A DNA stretch of 48,340 bases from Solobacterium sp. GTDB lineage: Bacteria; Bacillota_I; Bacilli_A; Erysipelotrichales; Erysipelotrichaceae. The DNA lies in contig JAFYGX010000089.1 in assembly GCA_017543025.1 (NCBI GenBank), forward strand, positions 1-48,340. Reading direction: 5' to 3'. The translations under genes and the position numbers were made by a program. Within the stretch, counting starts at the first letter, position 1. Every line of letters begins with the position of its first letter. Of the stretch, positions 8,595 through 17,469 are shown in pieces. The notes below the pieces were generated by a model, which saw nothing but the letters and a program-made list of their open reading frames with translations, did not search any database and was not told the origin of the DNA.

Positions 8595-9071
8595 TTAAGA
8601 CCTTCCATCTGTTTTCTGAATCAGACCGTTTCCTGTCATTTCACGGATTACCGGCTCCATTGCATCCCGATAATAGATATCGATATATTTCAGCTGATTT
8701 GAAATCATGTAAATCCGGATGTCTTCATCTGTATACAGCGGATCACTCAGCTGTACTGCTGTATGGATATGATTCATCTGATCTGCATTTACAGGAAGCG
8801 TTTTTCTGCCGCTATTCAGTATAGCAAAATCTGCCGCATGTCTCTGAAGTTCATCAATCACTTCCTGTTCATATCCGGCAAGCAGGATGCACTGTTCCGG
8901 ATCAAAGTAGTTTTTCATCTGATGCAGCACCATCGGATCATCTGACACTACCCGATATGTCCGCTTCTGAGACGTCTCTGTATCAAGCAGATCAAACAGC
9001 CGGCCGATTGACCAATAGCCGATCACAAACACAAACAGCAGACATCCGATGATCAGCAGGATCTCGTACAT
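8595..9071 (-). CDS. Single-span membrane protein of the potassium operon, unknown function
   Basis: 158 residues: an N-terminal transmembrane helix (EILLIIGCLLFVFVIGYWSI), then about 130 mostly cytoplasmic residues. A segment such as CILLAGYEQEVIDELQRHAA resembles a Rossmann-like nucleotide fold, but I see no clear glycine motif. GGAGGAAGCGCC precedes the ATG. It sits between ktrA (11-base gap) and the kinase gene (4-base gap), so it is co-transcribed. I infer a link between KtrAB and the KdpDE-like pair; no known family is recognised. Confidence 0.65.
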   Translation of the reverse strand: MYEILLIIGCLLFVFVIGYWSIGRLFDLLDTETSQKRTYRVVSDDPMVLHQMKNYFDPEQCILLAGYEQEVIDELQRHAADFAILNSGRKTLPVNADQMNHIHTAVQLSDPLYTDEDIRIYMISNQLKYIDIYYRDAMEPVIREMTGNGLIQKTDGRS

Positions 9072-9082
9072 GGCGCTTCCTC

Positions 9083-9727
9083 CTATACGCAGAACAGCTT
9101 CTGCAATGTCTCCTGCAGACCAAGCACCAGCATCATCTGCCCGGGCCGAAGAACTGTGAAATTATTGACGTTCATATCCACCTTCCCGTTCTGCAGGCCG
9201 AGAATATTGATCTGATACCGTTTCCGGACATCCAGTTCTCCCACTGTCTTGTTTTCCCATTGCGGAGGGACTGCCACTTCAAAAATACAGTACCCGTCCT
9301 TCAGCTCGATGAAATTGGAAATACTGTCAGAACTGCAGCGGATCGCAGTCCACGTGCCCAGCTGCCGCTCCGGAAATACCACTGCAGACGCCCCATTGCG
9401 CAGCAGAAACTTTTCCTGCTTTCCGCTGGTCGCCCGGGAGATGATCTTCTTTGCGCCATATTCTTCCAGCATCGCAGTCGTCTCAAGCGAACTCAGAAAA
9501 TCATCACCAATAGCGACAATACAGACATCAAAATCCGATACACCGATCGTTTTCATGAATTCCCCGTCGGTGCTGTCACCAATCTGCGCATCCGTCACGT
9601 ACGGCAGGATATGGTTGATTCTTCCCTCATCCTTATCGATTGCCATGATCTGGTGTCCCATTTCATTCAGTTTCATTGCCGTATAGCGTCCATAGCGTCC
9701 GGCACCGATTATCAGTACGTTTTTCAT
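9083..9727 (-). CDS. ktrA: KtrA/TrkA-type potassium channel gating protein
   Basis: 214 residues. An RCK_N Rossmann domain starts at once with NVLIIGAGRYGRYTAMKL (GxGxxG) and an Asp ending strand 2 (MAIDKDE), as in NAD/ATP-binding RCK proteins. An RCK_C domain follows (about 135-214). Known: KtrA forms a cytoplasmic ring that opens the KtrB pore, and in Bacillota it is often bound by c-di-AMP through RCK_C. It lies 11 bases after ktrB, in the usual pair. Confidence 0.9.
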   Translation of the reverse strand: MKNVLIIGAGRYGRYTAMKLNEMGHQIMAIDKDEGRINHILPYVTDAQIGDSTDGEFMKTIGVSDFDVCIVAIGDDFLSSLETTAMLEEYGAKKIISRATSGKQEKFLLRNGASAVVFPERQLGTWTAIRCSSDSISNFIELKDGYCIFEVAVPPQWENKTVGELDVRKRYQINILGLQNGKVDMNVNNFTVLRPGQMMLVLGLQETLQKLFCV

Positions 9728-9738
9728 AAGCTTCCTTT

Positions 9739-11076
9739 CTATCCGACCGTTATCTTCTCAGATGGATAACGGGCAGGTTTCCGTATATCATTGCCAAGCA
9801 TTGCATAAGCTACTGTGATTCCTCCGGTTCGACCAAGGAACATGAATGCGATCAGAACCAGTTTTGACAGCGGATGAAGACCGGGAGTGATCCCTGTTGT
9901 AAGTCCTACGGTGCCTAATGCGGATGCGCATTCAAACATGACAGGCATCACGGGAAGACCTTCCCGTAATGTAATCAGAACTGTTCCGGCAAACAGCAGA
10001 CCAAGATAGATCATCAGAAGCGTAAATGCATTCTGTACAATACCGCTGTCGATCTTTCGCTTGAACCCGACAACCTCGTGTCCTTTCTTCAGACTGCAGC
10101 TCGTTGCCGAGGCCAGGACGAATACCGTTGTCACTTTCAGTCCTCCGGCTGTCGAACCAGGCGCACCACCCGTAAGCATCAGTATCACTGTGATCAGCTG
10201 GCCGGTTTCTGAAATCCGATCGTACGGTACGGTATTAAAGCCTGCGGTACGCGGTGTTACCGATTGAAACAGCGATGCCAGTATTCGCTCTTTCCAGGGA
10301 AGAAACCGGAATTCAAACAGGATGAAATACAGAAACGATACCGTGATCAGAATCAGTGTGACAGTCAGGATGATCTTTGTCTGAAGCCTGAGCCGGCTGA
10401 AGGTAAATCGGTTATCCATCAGGTCCTGCCAGGTAAGATAACCAAGTCCTCCGATAATGATCAGAATCATGATGATGACATTCAGCCATACCGCTCCGGT
10501 ATAGGCGGTCAGAGAAGAATACGGTTCTCTGATCCCCATCAGATCAAACCCCGCATTACAGAAGGCTGATACAGAATGGAATACCGCATAGCATGCGCCG
10601 CGAAGAACACCGAACTGACCCGCAAAAAACGGAAACAACAGCAGTGCTCCGGCAGCTTCCATCAGAAGCGTGACCTTCAGAAAGAATTTTGTGAATTTCA
10701 CAATCCCTCCGATATGCAGCGCAGATACCGCTCCCTGCATGGTAAGACGCTGAAAGATTCCGATCTGCTTTCCGCTCACCAGCATGGCAAGAATGATCAT
10801 TGTCACCACGCCTGCTCCGCCGATCTGAATCAGGATGAGAATCACAATCTTCCCGAACACCGACCACTGTATTGCAGTGTCATACACGACAAGGCCTGTC
10901 ACGCAGGCAGCTGAAGCAGAAGTAAACAGTGCATTAAGAAACGGAACTCCCTGATGATTGGAGGAAGCAATCGGCAGCGATAGCAGCAGTGCTCCGATCA
11001 GAATCAACGCCCCAAACCCCAGCAATATCGTCTGAAATGAATTCAGATGCTTTTGTACAAATCGATTCACATCCAC
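9739..11076 (-). CDS. ktrB: KtrB/TrkH-type potassium uptake pore
   Basis: 445-residue integral membrane protein with the repeated pore-loop segments of the SKT family. Selectivity-filter glycines are visible in ACVTGLVVYD, FCNAGFDLMG, PRTAGFNTV and LGTVGLTTG. Known: it forms a dimeric K+ (often Na+-coupled) channel gated by KtrA. It is the first gene of the operon and the upstream region carries the regulatory repeats described at 11097-11161. Confidence 0.92.
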   Translation of the reverse strand: MDVNRFVQKHLNSFQTILLGFGALILIGALLLSLPIASSNHQGVPFLNALFTSASAACVTGLVVYDTAIQWSVFGKIVILILIQIGGAGVVTMIILAMLVSGKQIGIFQRLTMQGAVSALHIGGIVKFTKFFLKVTLLMEAAGALLLFPFFAGQFGVLRGACYAVFHSVSAFCNAGFDLMGIREPYSSLTAYTGAVWLNVIIMILIIIGGLGYLTWQDLMDNRFTFSRLRLQTKIILTVTLILITVSFLYFILFEFRFLPWKERILASLFQSVTPRTAGFNTVPYDRISETGQLITVILMLTGGAPGSTAGGLKVTTVFVLASATSCSLKKGHEVVGFKRKIDSGIVQNAFTLLMIYLGLLFAGTVLITLREGLPVMPVMFECASALGTVGLTTGITPGLHPLSKLVLIAFMFLGRTGGITVAYAMLGNDIRKPARYPSEKITVG

Positions 11077-11096
11077 GGTTTTGTTCTCCTGATTTT

Positions 11097-11161
11097 TATA
11101 TAATCCTCATCGGATTAAAACAGGATTAAGGATTTCCTTTCTGCCGTTAAAAAGACGTTAA
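11097..11161 (-). promoter_or_regulatory. ktr operon promoter with two 11-bp-phased direct-repeat pairs
   Basis: Reading the minus strand toward ktrB: TTAACG-N5-TTAACG (11145-11161), then TTAATCC-N4-TTAATCC (11112-11129), each with an 11-base period. A TATATA -10 box (11097-11102) follows, and no good -35 box is visible at the right distance. Half sites repeated every 11 bp are typical of OmpR/PhoB-family regulators. TAATCC and GGATTA also form an inverted repeat across GATGA. The KdpE-like regulator encoded in the operon is the obvious candidate ligand. Confidence 0.6.
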
Positions 11162-11181
11162 GAACCCTGTTCTGCGCGCAG

Positions 11182-11208
11182 AAAAAAGACAGTACCACAG
11201 CACTGTCT
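11182..11208 (-). terminator. Rho-independent terminator
   Basis: Minus strand: AGACAGT / ACTGTCT perfect stem with an 8-base loop, followed by six T. It ends the two-gene unit of small ORFs upstream (11217-11675). Confidence 0.8.
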
Positions 11209-11216
11209 CGGGATGA

Positions 11217-11498
11217 TTACTCTCTGCCGATGAACCGCATCGCATCCGCTTCCGACAATTCTTCCAGCCTGCAGATCAGGTCTGATTCAGCGGTTAGTCC
11301 ATTTATCTGATCCGCGATCTTCAGACTATAGTCATAGTGCCACTTTCCGTTATTCCAGATCCAGAAATTCAGCTTGCCGTCTCCTTTTGCGATGACATTC
11401 CGATCTGACAGCAGATAATAATACAGTTCCTCTTCCGCCATCCTGCATCTCCCTTCTGAACTGAACTTACCGGAACGGATCCGCAGAAAATATGCCAT
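11217..11498 (-). CDS. Small hypothetical protein (93 or 74 residues)
   Basis: Two in-frame starts have good sites: 11498 (AAAGGAG, 9 bases away) and 11441 (AGGGAG, MAEEELYYYLL). The shorter form gives a compact protein with NFWIWNNGKWHYDYSL and a C-terminal Glu-rich helix. It lies just downstream of another short gene and is followed by a strong terminator. No family is recognised; it is kept because of the ribosome sites and terminator. Confidence 0.5.
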   Translation of the reverse strand: MAYFLRIRSGKFSSEGRCRMAEEELYYYLLSDRNVIAKGDGKLNFWIWNNGKWHYDYSLKIADQINGLTAESDLICRLEELSEADAMRFIGRE

Positions 11499-11525
11499 CT
11501 GCTTTTTTCTCCTTTATGGTTTCGA

Positions 11526-11675
11526 TTACAGTTCACACGGGGGGGTTAATCCAGCCGAATGAAAACGATATCCTTGAGCGGTCTTATAAGCTGCTCCAGT
11601 ATACACGACTTTCACATAATCATCCGCTTCATATTTTGTAAGTGTTCCGTCTTCGATAATAAATATCTGTTCCAT
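11526..11675 (-). CDS. 49-residue hypothetical protein
   Basis: Begins MEQIFIIEDGTLTKYEADDY with GAAGGAGC eight bases upstream, and ends CEL shortly before the next gene. Near its end the coding strand holds a run of seven C, a typical place for length change, so a longer ancestral product is possible. Likely the first gene of a two-gene unit. Function unknown. Confidence 0.45.
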   Translation of the reverse strand: MEQIFIIEDGTLTKYEADDYVKVVYTGAAYKTAQGYRFHSAGLTPPCEL

Positions 11676-11818
11676 ATCAGTGCTCCTTCGAAAGATGAAC
11701 AGCAGAACTCAACGTGCGATTTATCTACTTTTTCTGCTGTCATTCCGGGCATAACGCCGTCAAATCGCAATTCGAATTATGCAGTGCAGCTTCCTTCAAT
11801 GAAAATCTGCGCGGGAAT

Positions 11819-11838
11819 CCCGTGACTTCAGTCATGGG
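11819..11838 (+). mobile_element. Right-end hairpin relic of an IS200/IS605-type (TnpB) element
   Basis: CCCGTGAC-TTCA-GTCATGGG followed by AGGA is the form I know from the right ends of TnpB-carrying IS605 elements, where the typical sequence is a near-perfect hairpin around TTTAGTC or TTCAGTC. The frame just upstream ends KICAGIP, reminiscent of TnpB C-termini (AGIPRL). No intact tnpA or tnpB is present, so this would be a decayed end. Confidence 0.4.
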
Positions 11839-13000
11839 AGGAAGGCGCTTTTTCCATCTCTCCATTGTCATATCTGCACTTTACACGATGTGATTTCGCA
11901 CTTCTAAGACACCCGACTATGTGGACAATTTCGGCTGAAAGCAACGGATTTTCGAGGTTTTCCACATAAAATCGATCCTGGCAGTCATTTTGAGTTCCTA
12001 TTTTCCGAGTGATCCGCAATGCGGTCCAGAATTCTGGCAGACTCCGTAAAAAAGTGCGGCAATTACACCGCACTGATATCGACAAATATCCTGATAAAGG
12101 GTTTGAGGGGCACGCATCTGAAAAATACCTTTATGTGACAGCTCAGAATTTCTAAACGTATAATCTGAAGATTCAAGAGACAAAGCTGTCTGAAAAGGAA
12201 TGATAATCTATCATTTCTGAAAGCGTAAACGCAGCTGATGCAGGCAGGCACTTCCGAATATGATCGTGTACGCAGTAATGATGTACACAGCCACTTCTCT
12301 ATTCTATTCCGATATCAGGTTTCTGGATTTTATGAATATCTGTTTCTGATCTGTCCTGTTTCAGAACTGTTCCGGTCAGCAGACTGACATCCTTTTCCGT
12401 GATCGTTCTGTTAATCCGTCACAATACGGTGAACTCTATCGAACAGCCAGCTGTGAGTAATCCGTGTCTTACAGATCCGCTGACCTCGCTCTGCTGTTTC
12501 CGTTCTATCTCCTTCAGCCGGAACATGCCGTCAACACAATTCACTTTCCTTCAGAGATACCAGATAGAACTTTACCTGTTTTGTCCGGGATATCGGGTAA
12601 ATTGTCGCTTCCAGATTCGTACGCGATCCGTTCTTTTTCCGATAGGGTGCGCTGGACTTATAGCCGGGGTGGGCATCCGCAATCTCAAAGTTTTTCCGGA
12701 TATCGGATTCCGTTTCTGCCGCAGAAGCCGGTTTCTCTTTCCGAACGCACCAGATATCTGCTCCGTTTCAGAATCGTTGAACGAGGTCCGTATTCCCGTT
12801 TCCGGCAATGATCTGCCGATGTTGTTTGAATACATTATCCGCATCGAAGCGTATCGTTTACAATGATCGTATGAAGATACCGCATCGCATTAACGTAACG
12901 CAGGAGAATACTGTATTACCTTAATCCTCAGAACCGGATTCTTCCGGTTCACTGACGGCAATACCGTACTGCTCATCGTGCGGGCAAAGGAGTAAATCAT
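11839..13000. other. Gene-poor stretch
   Basis: No frame here shows convincing protein features. Seen: a minus-strand terminator-like hairpin at 12048-12073 (GTGCGG/CCGCAC then six T); distant inverted copies of ATGTGGA around 11920-11970; and a GAACCGG/CCGGTTC hairpin shortly before the esterase genes. It could be decayed mobile DNA plus the leader of the esterase operon. Confidence 0.4.
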
Positions 13001-13798
13001 ATGGCCTGGGCAACAATCCGATTTCGATCAGAAGCTCTGAACATGCCGGTGGAGGCGGAAGTTCTGATTCCGCAGCCTGGTTATAAATCACTTGTTCAGT
13101 GCAGCAATTTCAAAGTAATCATTCTTCTGCACGGCGCAAACAACGACCGGACAGAATGGCTGCTGAAAAGTCAGATCTATGACATGACCCGGGAACTCCC
13201 GGTGCTTGTGTTCATGCCTTCCGGCAAGAACAGCTTCTACGTGAACACCTGGAACGGATATCGTTACATGGACTATATTGCAGAAGAGATTCCGCAGTTT
13301 ATCCGGACTCATTTCCGGGTTTCTGAACAGAAGGAAGACTGGCTGATTGCCGGCGAATCCATGGGCGGTTACGGCGCTGTGGTATGCGGTATGACGCACC
13401 CGGACAACTTCGGAAATATCGCAGAATTCAGCGGCGCACTGGATCTCAGGGACATTCAGGCGAATCTGCCCGAAGTGAATATGGACCATCTGTTCGGAAC
13501 AGACTGGGATGCCACCTTGAACAGCCGGCTCAATCCGTTCTGGATCTATGACAAGCTGCCGCCGGAAGACAGACCGAAGATTTTTCTCTGCTGCGGCAAT
13601 GAAGACCGGCTGATTGATGTGAACCGCAGATTTTACTCCTGCATTGAATCCCTGTATGATGTCACCGCAAAATGGGGGATCGGCGCACATGAGTTTCAGT
13701 ACTGGAACGAACGGCTGAAAGATATGTTTGTATGGTTCTGCGGCTCAGAACTGAGAGATGGTTCCATGATGGGGAGGAACGGACATGATTTCTGTTAA
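13001..13798 (+). CDS. Esterase (EstA/esterase D-like alpha/beta-hydrolase), first copy
   Basis: 265 residues. Nucleophile elbow GESMGGYGAV (Ser about 122), likely acid in LCCGNEDRLIDVN and His in GAHEFQYWNE, so the triad appears complete. The oxyanion region is VIILLHGANNDRTEW. Known: this family covers S-formylglutathione hydrolases, tributyrin esterases and acetylxylan or feruloyl esterases. There is no signal peptide. AAAGGAG precedes the ATG. It overlaps the next esterase by 14 bases and is followed by a GH43-like gene, so removal of acyl groups from plant oligosaccharides inside the cell is the likely role (inferred). Confidence 0.8.
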   Translation: MAWATIRFRSEALNMPVEAEVLIPQPGYKSLVQCSNFKVIILLHGANNDRTEWLLKSQIYDMTRELPVLVFMPSGKNSFYVNTWNGYRYMDYIAEEIPQFIRTHFRVSEQKEDWLIAGESMGGYGAVVCGMTHPDNFGNIAEFSGALDLRDIQANLPEVNMDHLFGTDWDATLNSRLNPFWIYDKLPPEDRPKIFLCCGNEDRLIDVNRRFYSCIESLYDVTAKWGIGAHEFQYWNERLKDMFVWFCGSELRDGSMMGRNGHDFC

Positions 13799-14555
13799 GC
13801 TGAACCTGTTTTCCAATGTACTGAGCATGCACAATGACTGCCGCGTTCTGATACCGGACGGCCTGAAGAACGGCGAACAGATCCCTGTACTGTGGCTATG
13901 CCATGGCGGCTCCGGCGATGAGCATGAATGGCTGTATTATTCCTCAATTGCAACTATTCCGGATGAGAGAAAGCTCGCAGTTGTGATTGTCAACGCAAAC
14001 GATTCCTGTTTTACTGATATGGCTTACGGACTGCGCTATGCATCCTATATTGGTAATGAACTTCCAGACATTCTGTTTCAGATGTTTCCGCATTTCTCTT
14101 CCGAACGGAATGACAATTACATCAGCGGTCTGTCCAACGGCGGTTACGGATGTCTGCTGATCGGACTAACTTATCCCGAACGGTTCGGTGCAATCGGAGC
14201 GTTTTCAGCCGGTGACAAGGCAGATGCAGTGTTTGCGGAGTCCGAATCAGATCGCATTACGCCGCGCATCCGGATGTTCGGTCAGAATGATATTCGCAAT
14301 ACCCCTTACAGTATTCGGTTTCTTGCCCGAAAAGTCTCGGAAGAAGGTACTCTGAAGCCTAAAATCTATCATGCATGCGGCAGTGAAGACCCCTGGCTGA
14401 ACCTGAACCTTCTGGTAAAAGAAACTATGGAATCACTCAATGATCCTTCATTCGCCTATGAATATGACCAGATTGAAGGGCTCGGGCATGAATGGAGTTT
14501 CTGGAACGAGGAAATCCGAAGATTTCTGAATTATATTGACCGGACAGTCCGGTAA
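13785..14555 (+). CDS. Esterase (EstA-like), second tandem copy
   Basis: 256 residues, paralogous to the gene before it. Ser in SGLSNGGYGC, Asp in HACGSEDPWLN, His in GLGHEWSFWNEE; the HEWxFW block is the canonical family ending. The 14-base overlap with the first copy implies coupling. The two differ at the elbow (GESMGG against GLSNGG), suggesting different acyl or sugar preference. Confidence 0.8.
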   Translation: MISVKLNLFSNVLSMHNDCRVLIPDGLKNGEQIPVLWLCHGGSGDEHEWLYYSSIATIPDERKLAVVIVNANDSCFTDMAYGLRYASYIGNELPDILFQMFPHFSSERNDNYISGLSNGGYGCLLIGLTYPERFGAIGAFSAGDKADAVFAESESDRITPRIRMFGQNDIRNTPYSIRFLARKVSEEGTLKPKIYHACGSEDPWLNLNLLVKETMESLNDPSFAYEYDQIEGLGHEWSFWNEEIRRFLNYIDRTVR

Positions 14556-14588
14556 CGCACACAGATTTACTACAGATGGAGATAAAAC

Positions 14589-16100
14589 ATGATCAGTCAG
14601 GCATTCAATCCGTTTCTGCCGCTCAATGTCTATATTCCGGACGGCGAACCGCATGTATTCGGCAGCCGTGTGTATCTGTTCGGTTCTCATGACAGAGAAG
14701 CCGGAACCACGTTCTGCTCTGAACCATATGAAGTATGGTCAGCTCCGGTGGATGATCTGAAACACTGGACCTGCCCGGGTATCAGCTATGACCCGAAACA
14801 GGACCCGCTTTATGACCCGGTACTCCGCAATGCGGCTTATGCGCCGGATGCAGTTCAGGGAAATGACGGCCGGTTCTACCTGTATTACTGCCTTTCTGGT
14901 GACCGCGGCAAAGGCGGTTACAGCAACCCGATCGGCGTTGCGGTATGTGACAGACCGGATGGAAGATATGAATATCTCGGCGTTGTAAAAAACCCGGATG
15001 GATCTCCGTTTCTGACCTATGTGAATTTTGATCCCGCACTCATCAATGACAGCGGTACTATCCGTTTATATTCCGGAACCTGGTATCCGCATGCCGAAAC
15101 TCGGAAGAGTCCGGATGACGAAGAACTGAACCGGCTTGAGGCAGCCCGTTTCGGCAAATCAGAAGCGCATATCCGCGAATTATGCAAAGCAGGCGACTCC
15201 ATTTACGGACCGTTCCATATGACGCTTGCGGATGACATGCTTACACTGACTTCCGAACCGGTTCGGGTAATACCTCTGATCCGGACAGGAACGCCATTCG
15301 AAACCGCACCGGACGGACATGGACACGGATTCTTTGAAGGAAGTTCGATCCGCAGAATCAACGACCGTTATTATTTCATCTATTCTTCCAGAAACAACCA
15401 TGAGCTGTGCTACGCCGTAAGCAGATACCCGGACCGGGATTTTGTTTACGGAGGCACCATCGTTTCCAACGGTGACATCGGATACCACGGCAGAAAACCG
15501 GAAGACCGGCTGAATATTACCGGAACGACACACGGCAGTATTGAATGCATCAGCGGTCAGTGGTATGTGTTCTACCACCGGCTTACCCATAAATCCGATT
15601 ACAGCCGTCAGGCATGCGCAGAACCGATCACAATTGAAGCGGACGGCTCCATTCCTCAGACTGAGATTACCAGCTGCGGCCTGAACGGTGGTCCCCTGAA
15701 AGGAACCGGTACATATCCGGCTGTCATCTGCTGCAATCTCACCAACGGCCATATGCCCCACAGCTCCAACAAACTGCAGACCGACCGCATTCCATATGCA
15801 GGAAGCCGGAATCACAGGCAGATGGTCTGCGATATCGGAAACGGCACCATGATCGGCTATAAATACTTTGATCTGCAATGCCCGAAACAGCTCGTGCTGC
15901 AGTACATGGGAGATGCCGAAGGCGTGATTGAAGTACGCACCGCACTCAGCGGGCCGGTTATCGGCAGCGCAGCGATTCATCCTTCTCAGACATGGAACGA
16001 ACTGCGCATGAAGCTCGCCCCTGTTTCCGGTATTCTTCCTCTGTACTTCCTTTTTTACGGAGAAGGATACTGGGATTTTACGGATTTCACACTTATCTGA
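14589..16100 (+). CDS. GH43-like beta-propeller glycosidase
   Basis: 503 residues. It opens with the GH43-type blade IPDGEPHVFGSRVYLFGSHD (Asp as general base), followed by YAPDAVQGNDGRFYLYYCL, VNFDPALIN (modulating Asp) and FFEGSSIRRIN (acid Glu). A C-terminal beta-rich region (about 350-503) may be a carbohydrate-binding or accessory domain. Known: GH43 enzymes are xylosidases or arabinofuranosidases. It has no signal peptide, so acts on imported oligosaccharides. It lies 33 bases after the esterases, most likely the same operon. Confidence 0.8.
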   Translation: MISQAFNPFLPLNVYIPDGEPHVFGSRVYLFGSHDREAGTTFCSEPYEVWSAPVDDLKHWTCPGISYDPKQDPLYDPVLRNAAYAPDAVQGNDGRFYLYYCLSGDRGKGGYSNPIGVAVCDRPDGRYEYLGVVKNPDGSPFLTYVNFDPALINDSGTIRLYSGTWYPHAETRKSPDDEELNRLEAARFGKSEAHIRELCKAGDSIYGPFHMTLADDMLTLTSEPVRVIPLIRTGTPFETAPDGHGHGFFEGSSIRRINDRYYFIYSSRNNHELCYAVSRYPDRDFVYGGTIVSNGDIGYHGRKPEDRLNITGTTHGSIECISGQWYVFYHRLTHKSDYSRQACAEPITIEADGSIPQTEITSCGLNGGPLKGTGTYPAVICCNLTNGHMPHSSNKLQTDRIPYAGSRNHRQMVCDIGNGTMIGYKYFDLQCPKQLVLQYMGDAEGVIEVRTALSGPVIGSAAIHPSQTWNELRMKLAPVSGILPLYFLFYGEGYWDFTDFTLI

Positions 16101-16129
16101 TTTCCGCTGTCTGCTGAATTCAAAATAAA

Positions 16130-16346
16130 AACTGTGCCGGGCTGACATACGTTCAGATTCCAGACACAGCTCCATGTTCCGTTTTCCCGGAACCGGACAG
16201 CACTGACAGCGGCTTGAAACCGCGGAGCGGTTAACTGGTTTCAACAGCACACGGAATCCTGCAATTCCGTTTCAGTGTGCACTGCTTCAACCAAGGCAGG
16301 AGCGCATTTCTGCGCATTCAGTGCCAATCGCATTATACCAGTTTTA
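16130..16346 (+). ncRNA. Candidate structured RNA upstream of the reverse transcriptase, split from it by an IS
   Basis: Five strong hairpins stand in a row: CTGTG/CACAG enclosing CTGA/TCAG (about 16130-16168); GTTCCG/CGGAAC (16176-16193); TTGAAA/TTTCAA enclosing CCGC-GGA-GCGG (16214-16244); GCACA/TGTGC with CGGAAT/ATTCCG (16247-16280); GCACTG/CAGTGC enclosing GCGCA/TGCGC (16279-16324). No ORF explains them. Removing the IS630 element would place them about 70-290 bases before the RT start. Several RT-based systems pair the enzyme with such an RNA. The strand is inferred from the RT. Confidence 0.4.
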
Positions 16347-16396
16347 GTAAACGAATTTGAATCTTGCACTTTGACTGTATAGAGAGTAACCCCTGG

Positions 16397-16921
16397 CTAT
16401 GCAAAGCATTTGAAACTGCATAAGGATTTCAGCTGATCGCTTCCATCTGAAAACGATTCAAAGAACTCGTCCAATGTTTCCGTTAATACATCCAGTGATG
16501 AGAAGTAACGATTATGAGTCTTTTCCCGACGAGTTATTCTCCAAACTTGTTCGATCGGGTTGAGATCCGGTGAGTACGGGGGCATGCTCAAAAACACCAT
16601 TGAATCACGAATGTCCTGATATTCTTCCAGTTCTTCTTTCCAGATCAGACGTATTGCTTTTTTATGCCAGGGTGCATTATCCAATATCATCAGATATTTC
16701 ATTCCTTCCGGGATCGGATTCTGTTTGATAAAATCCCGTAACGATTCAATTGTTGTTTCATAGTTGAACCAGGTTGGCTTATTCACGTACAGTGCTCCTG
16801 TTTCCGGAATCAGAAAACCACTGTAAGACAAGCTGTTATTGCCGGGCTTAGACATCACTTTGGGTTCAGAGCCTTTTGGAGCCCATTTACGCGTAATGGT
16901 TGTCTGCACCTTAAAATGCAC
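16397..16921 (-). CDS. IS630 transposase, catalytic part (second frame)
   Basis: Carries the DDE_3 core: LMILDNAPWHKK (second Asp) and YSPDLNPIEQVW (Glu, with the family PDLNPIE signature). The first catalytic Asp (FQDEVHF) lies upstream of the only ATG of this frame, so the ATG product would be inactive. A full enzyme requires joining to the upstream HTH frame by a -1 shift at 16972-16978. Length and order are normal for IS630 fused proteins. Confidence 0.88.
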   Translation of the reverse strand: MHFKVQTTITRKWAPKGSEPKVMSKPGNNSLSYSGFLIPETGALYVNKPTWFNYETTIESLRDFIKQNPIPEGMKYLMILDNAPWHKKAIRLIWKEELEEYQDIRDSMVFLSMPPYSPDLNPIEQVWRITRREKTHNRYFSSLDVLTETLDEFFESFSDGSDQLKSLCSFKCFA

Positions 16922-16968
16922 TTCATCCTGAAATACAGGGGTAAGAGAATCGTCCTCGGATACTTCTT

Positions 16969-17469
16969 TCAGTTTTTTTTAAACTCTTCACGAGCAGTGT
17001 CATCCGGATTCTCAAGCGAAGGATATGTTTGCGGACGGATAAGACTGAAGTCCAGACGATGCATCAGATTCTGGCAAGCTCTAACACCGAGGACAACGTT
17101 ATACTTCTTCATAATGTAGTCAGATAATGACGGCCCATCCCAGACGTTATAACCGTATTTACAGGAATCCTCTTTGATTGCATTACGAATCTCTTCTTCC
17201 TGTTCTCCAGAAAGACGTCTGGGTCTGCCTTCCTGTTTCTTTGCCATCAAAGAGCCCCAGCCTTCGTCATCAACCTTCTGAACCCAGCTCATAAGAGTTC
17301 GTTTGCTTTCGCCGCAATATTTAGACAAGGTTTCTGCACTGATACCTGAAAGTATGAGATTTACCAAAGAAACCCGGTTCACGAATTTATTATCTGCACT
17401 TTCAGACACTATAGACCGGCCTTCTTTCAGCAGAGCCTCTTTATCGGATTTAAACTTGCGAACATGCAT
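16969..17469 (-). CDS. IS630 transposase, DNA-binding part (first frame)
   Basis: 166 residues with a helix-turn-helix (LSKYCGESKRTLMSWVQKV) and a second winged/HTH region (RPRRLSGEQEEEIRNAI). It ends at a run of eight A in the sense strand: codons AAA AAC preceded by A form the classical -1 slippery heptamer A_AAA_AAC at 16978-16972. A slip there reads into KLKEVSEDD and on into the DDE part, so this is probably a programmed frameshift and not damage. Confidence 0.85.
   Translation of the reverse strand: MHVRKFKSDKEALLKEGRSIVSESADNKFVNRVSLVNLILSGISAETLSKYCGESKRTLMSWVQKVDDEGWGSLMAKKQEGRPRRLSGEQEEEIRNAIKEDSCKYGYNVWDGPSLSDYIMKKYNVVLGVRACQNLMHRLDFSLIRPQTYPSLENPDDTAREEFKKN

Noticed and set aside
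7739..8824. 361-residue plus-strand ORF
   Set aside because: Antisense shadow of the KdpD-like gene with His/Arg-rich composition.
11077..11216. Possible c-di-AMP riboswitch before ktrB
   Set aside because: The leader is too short and lacks the conserved core of that class; a terminator of the upstream unit and promoter repeats explain the region.
12399..12866. 155-residue ORF in the gene-poor stretch
   Set aside because: Ser/Phe/Arg-rich, with no ribosome site or domain, and similar frames overlap it on both strands.
15180..16250. 356-residue minus-strand ORF
   Set aside because: Antisense shadow of the GH43-like gene.
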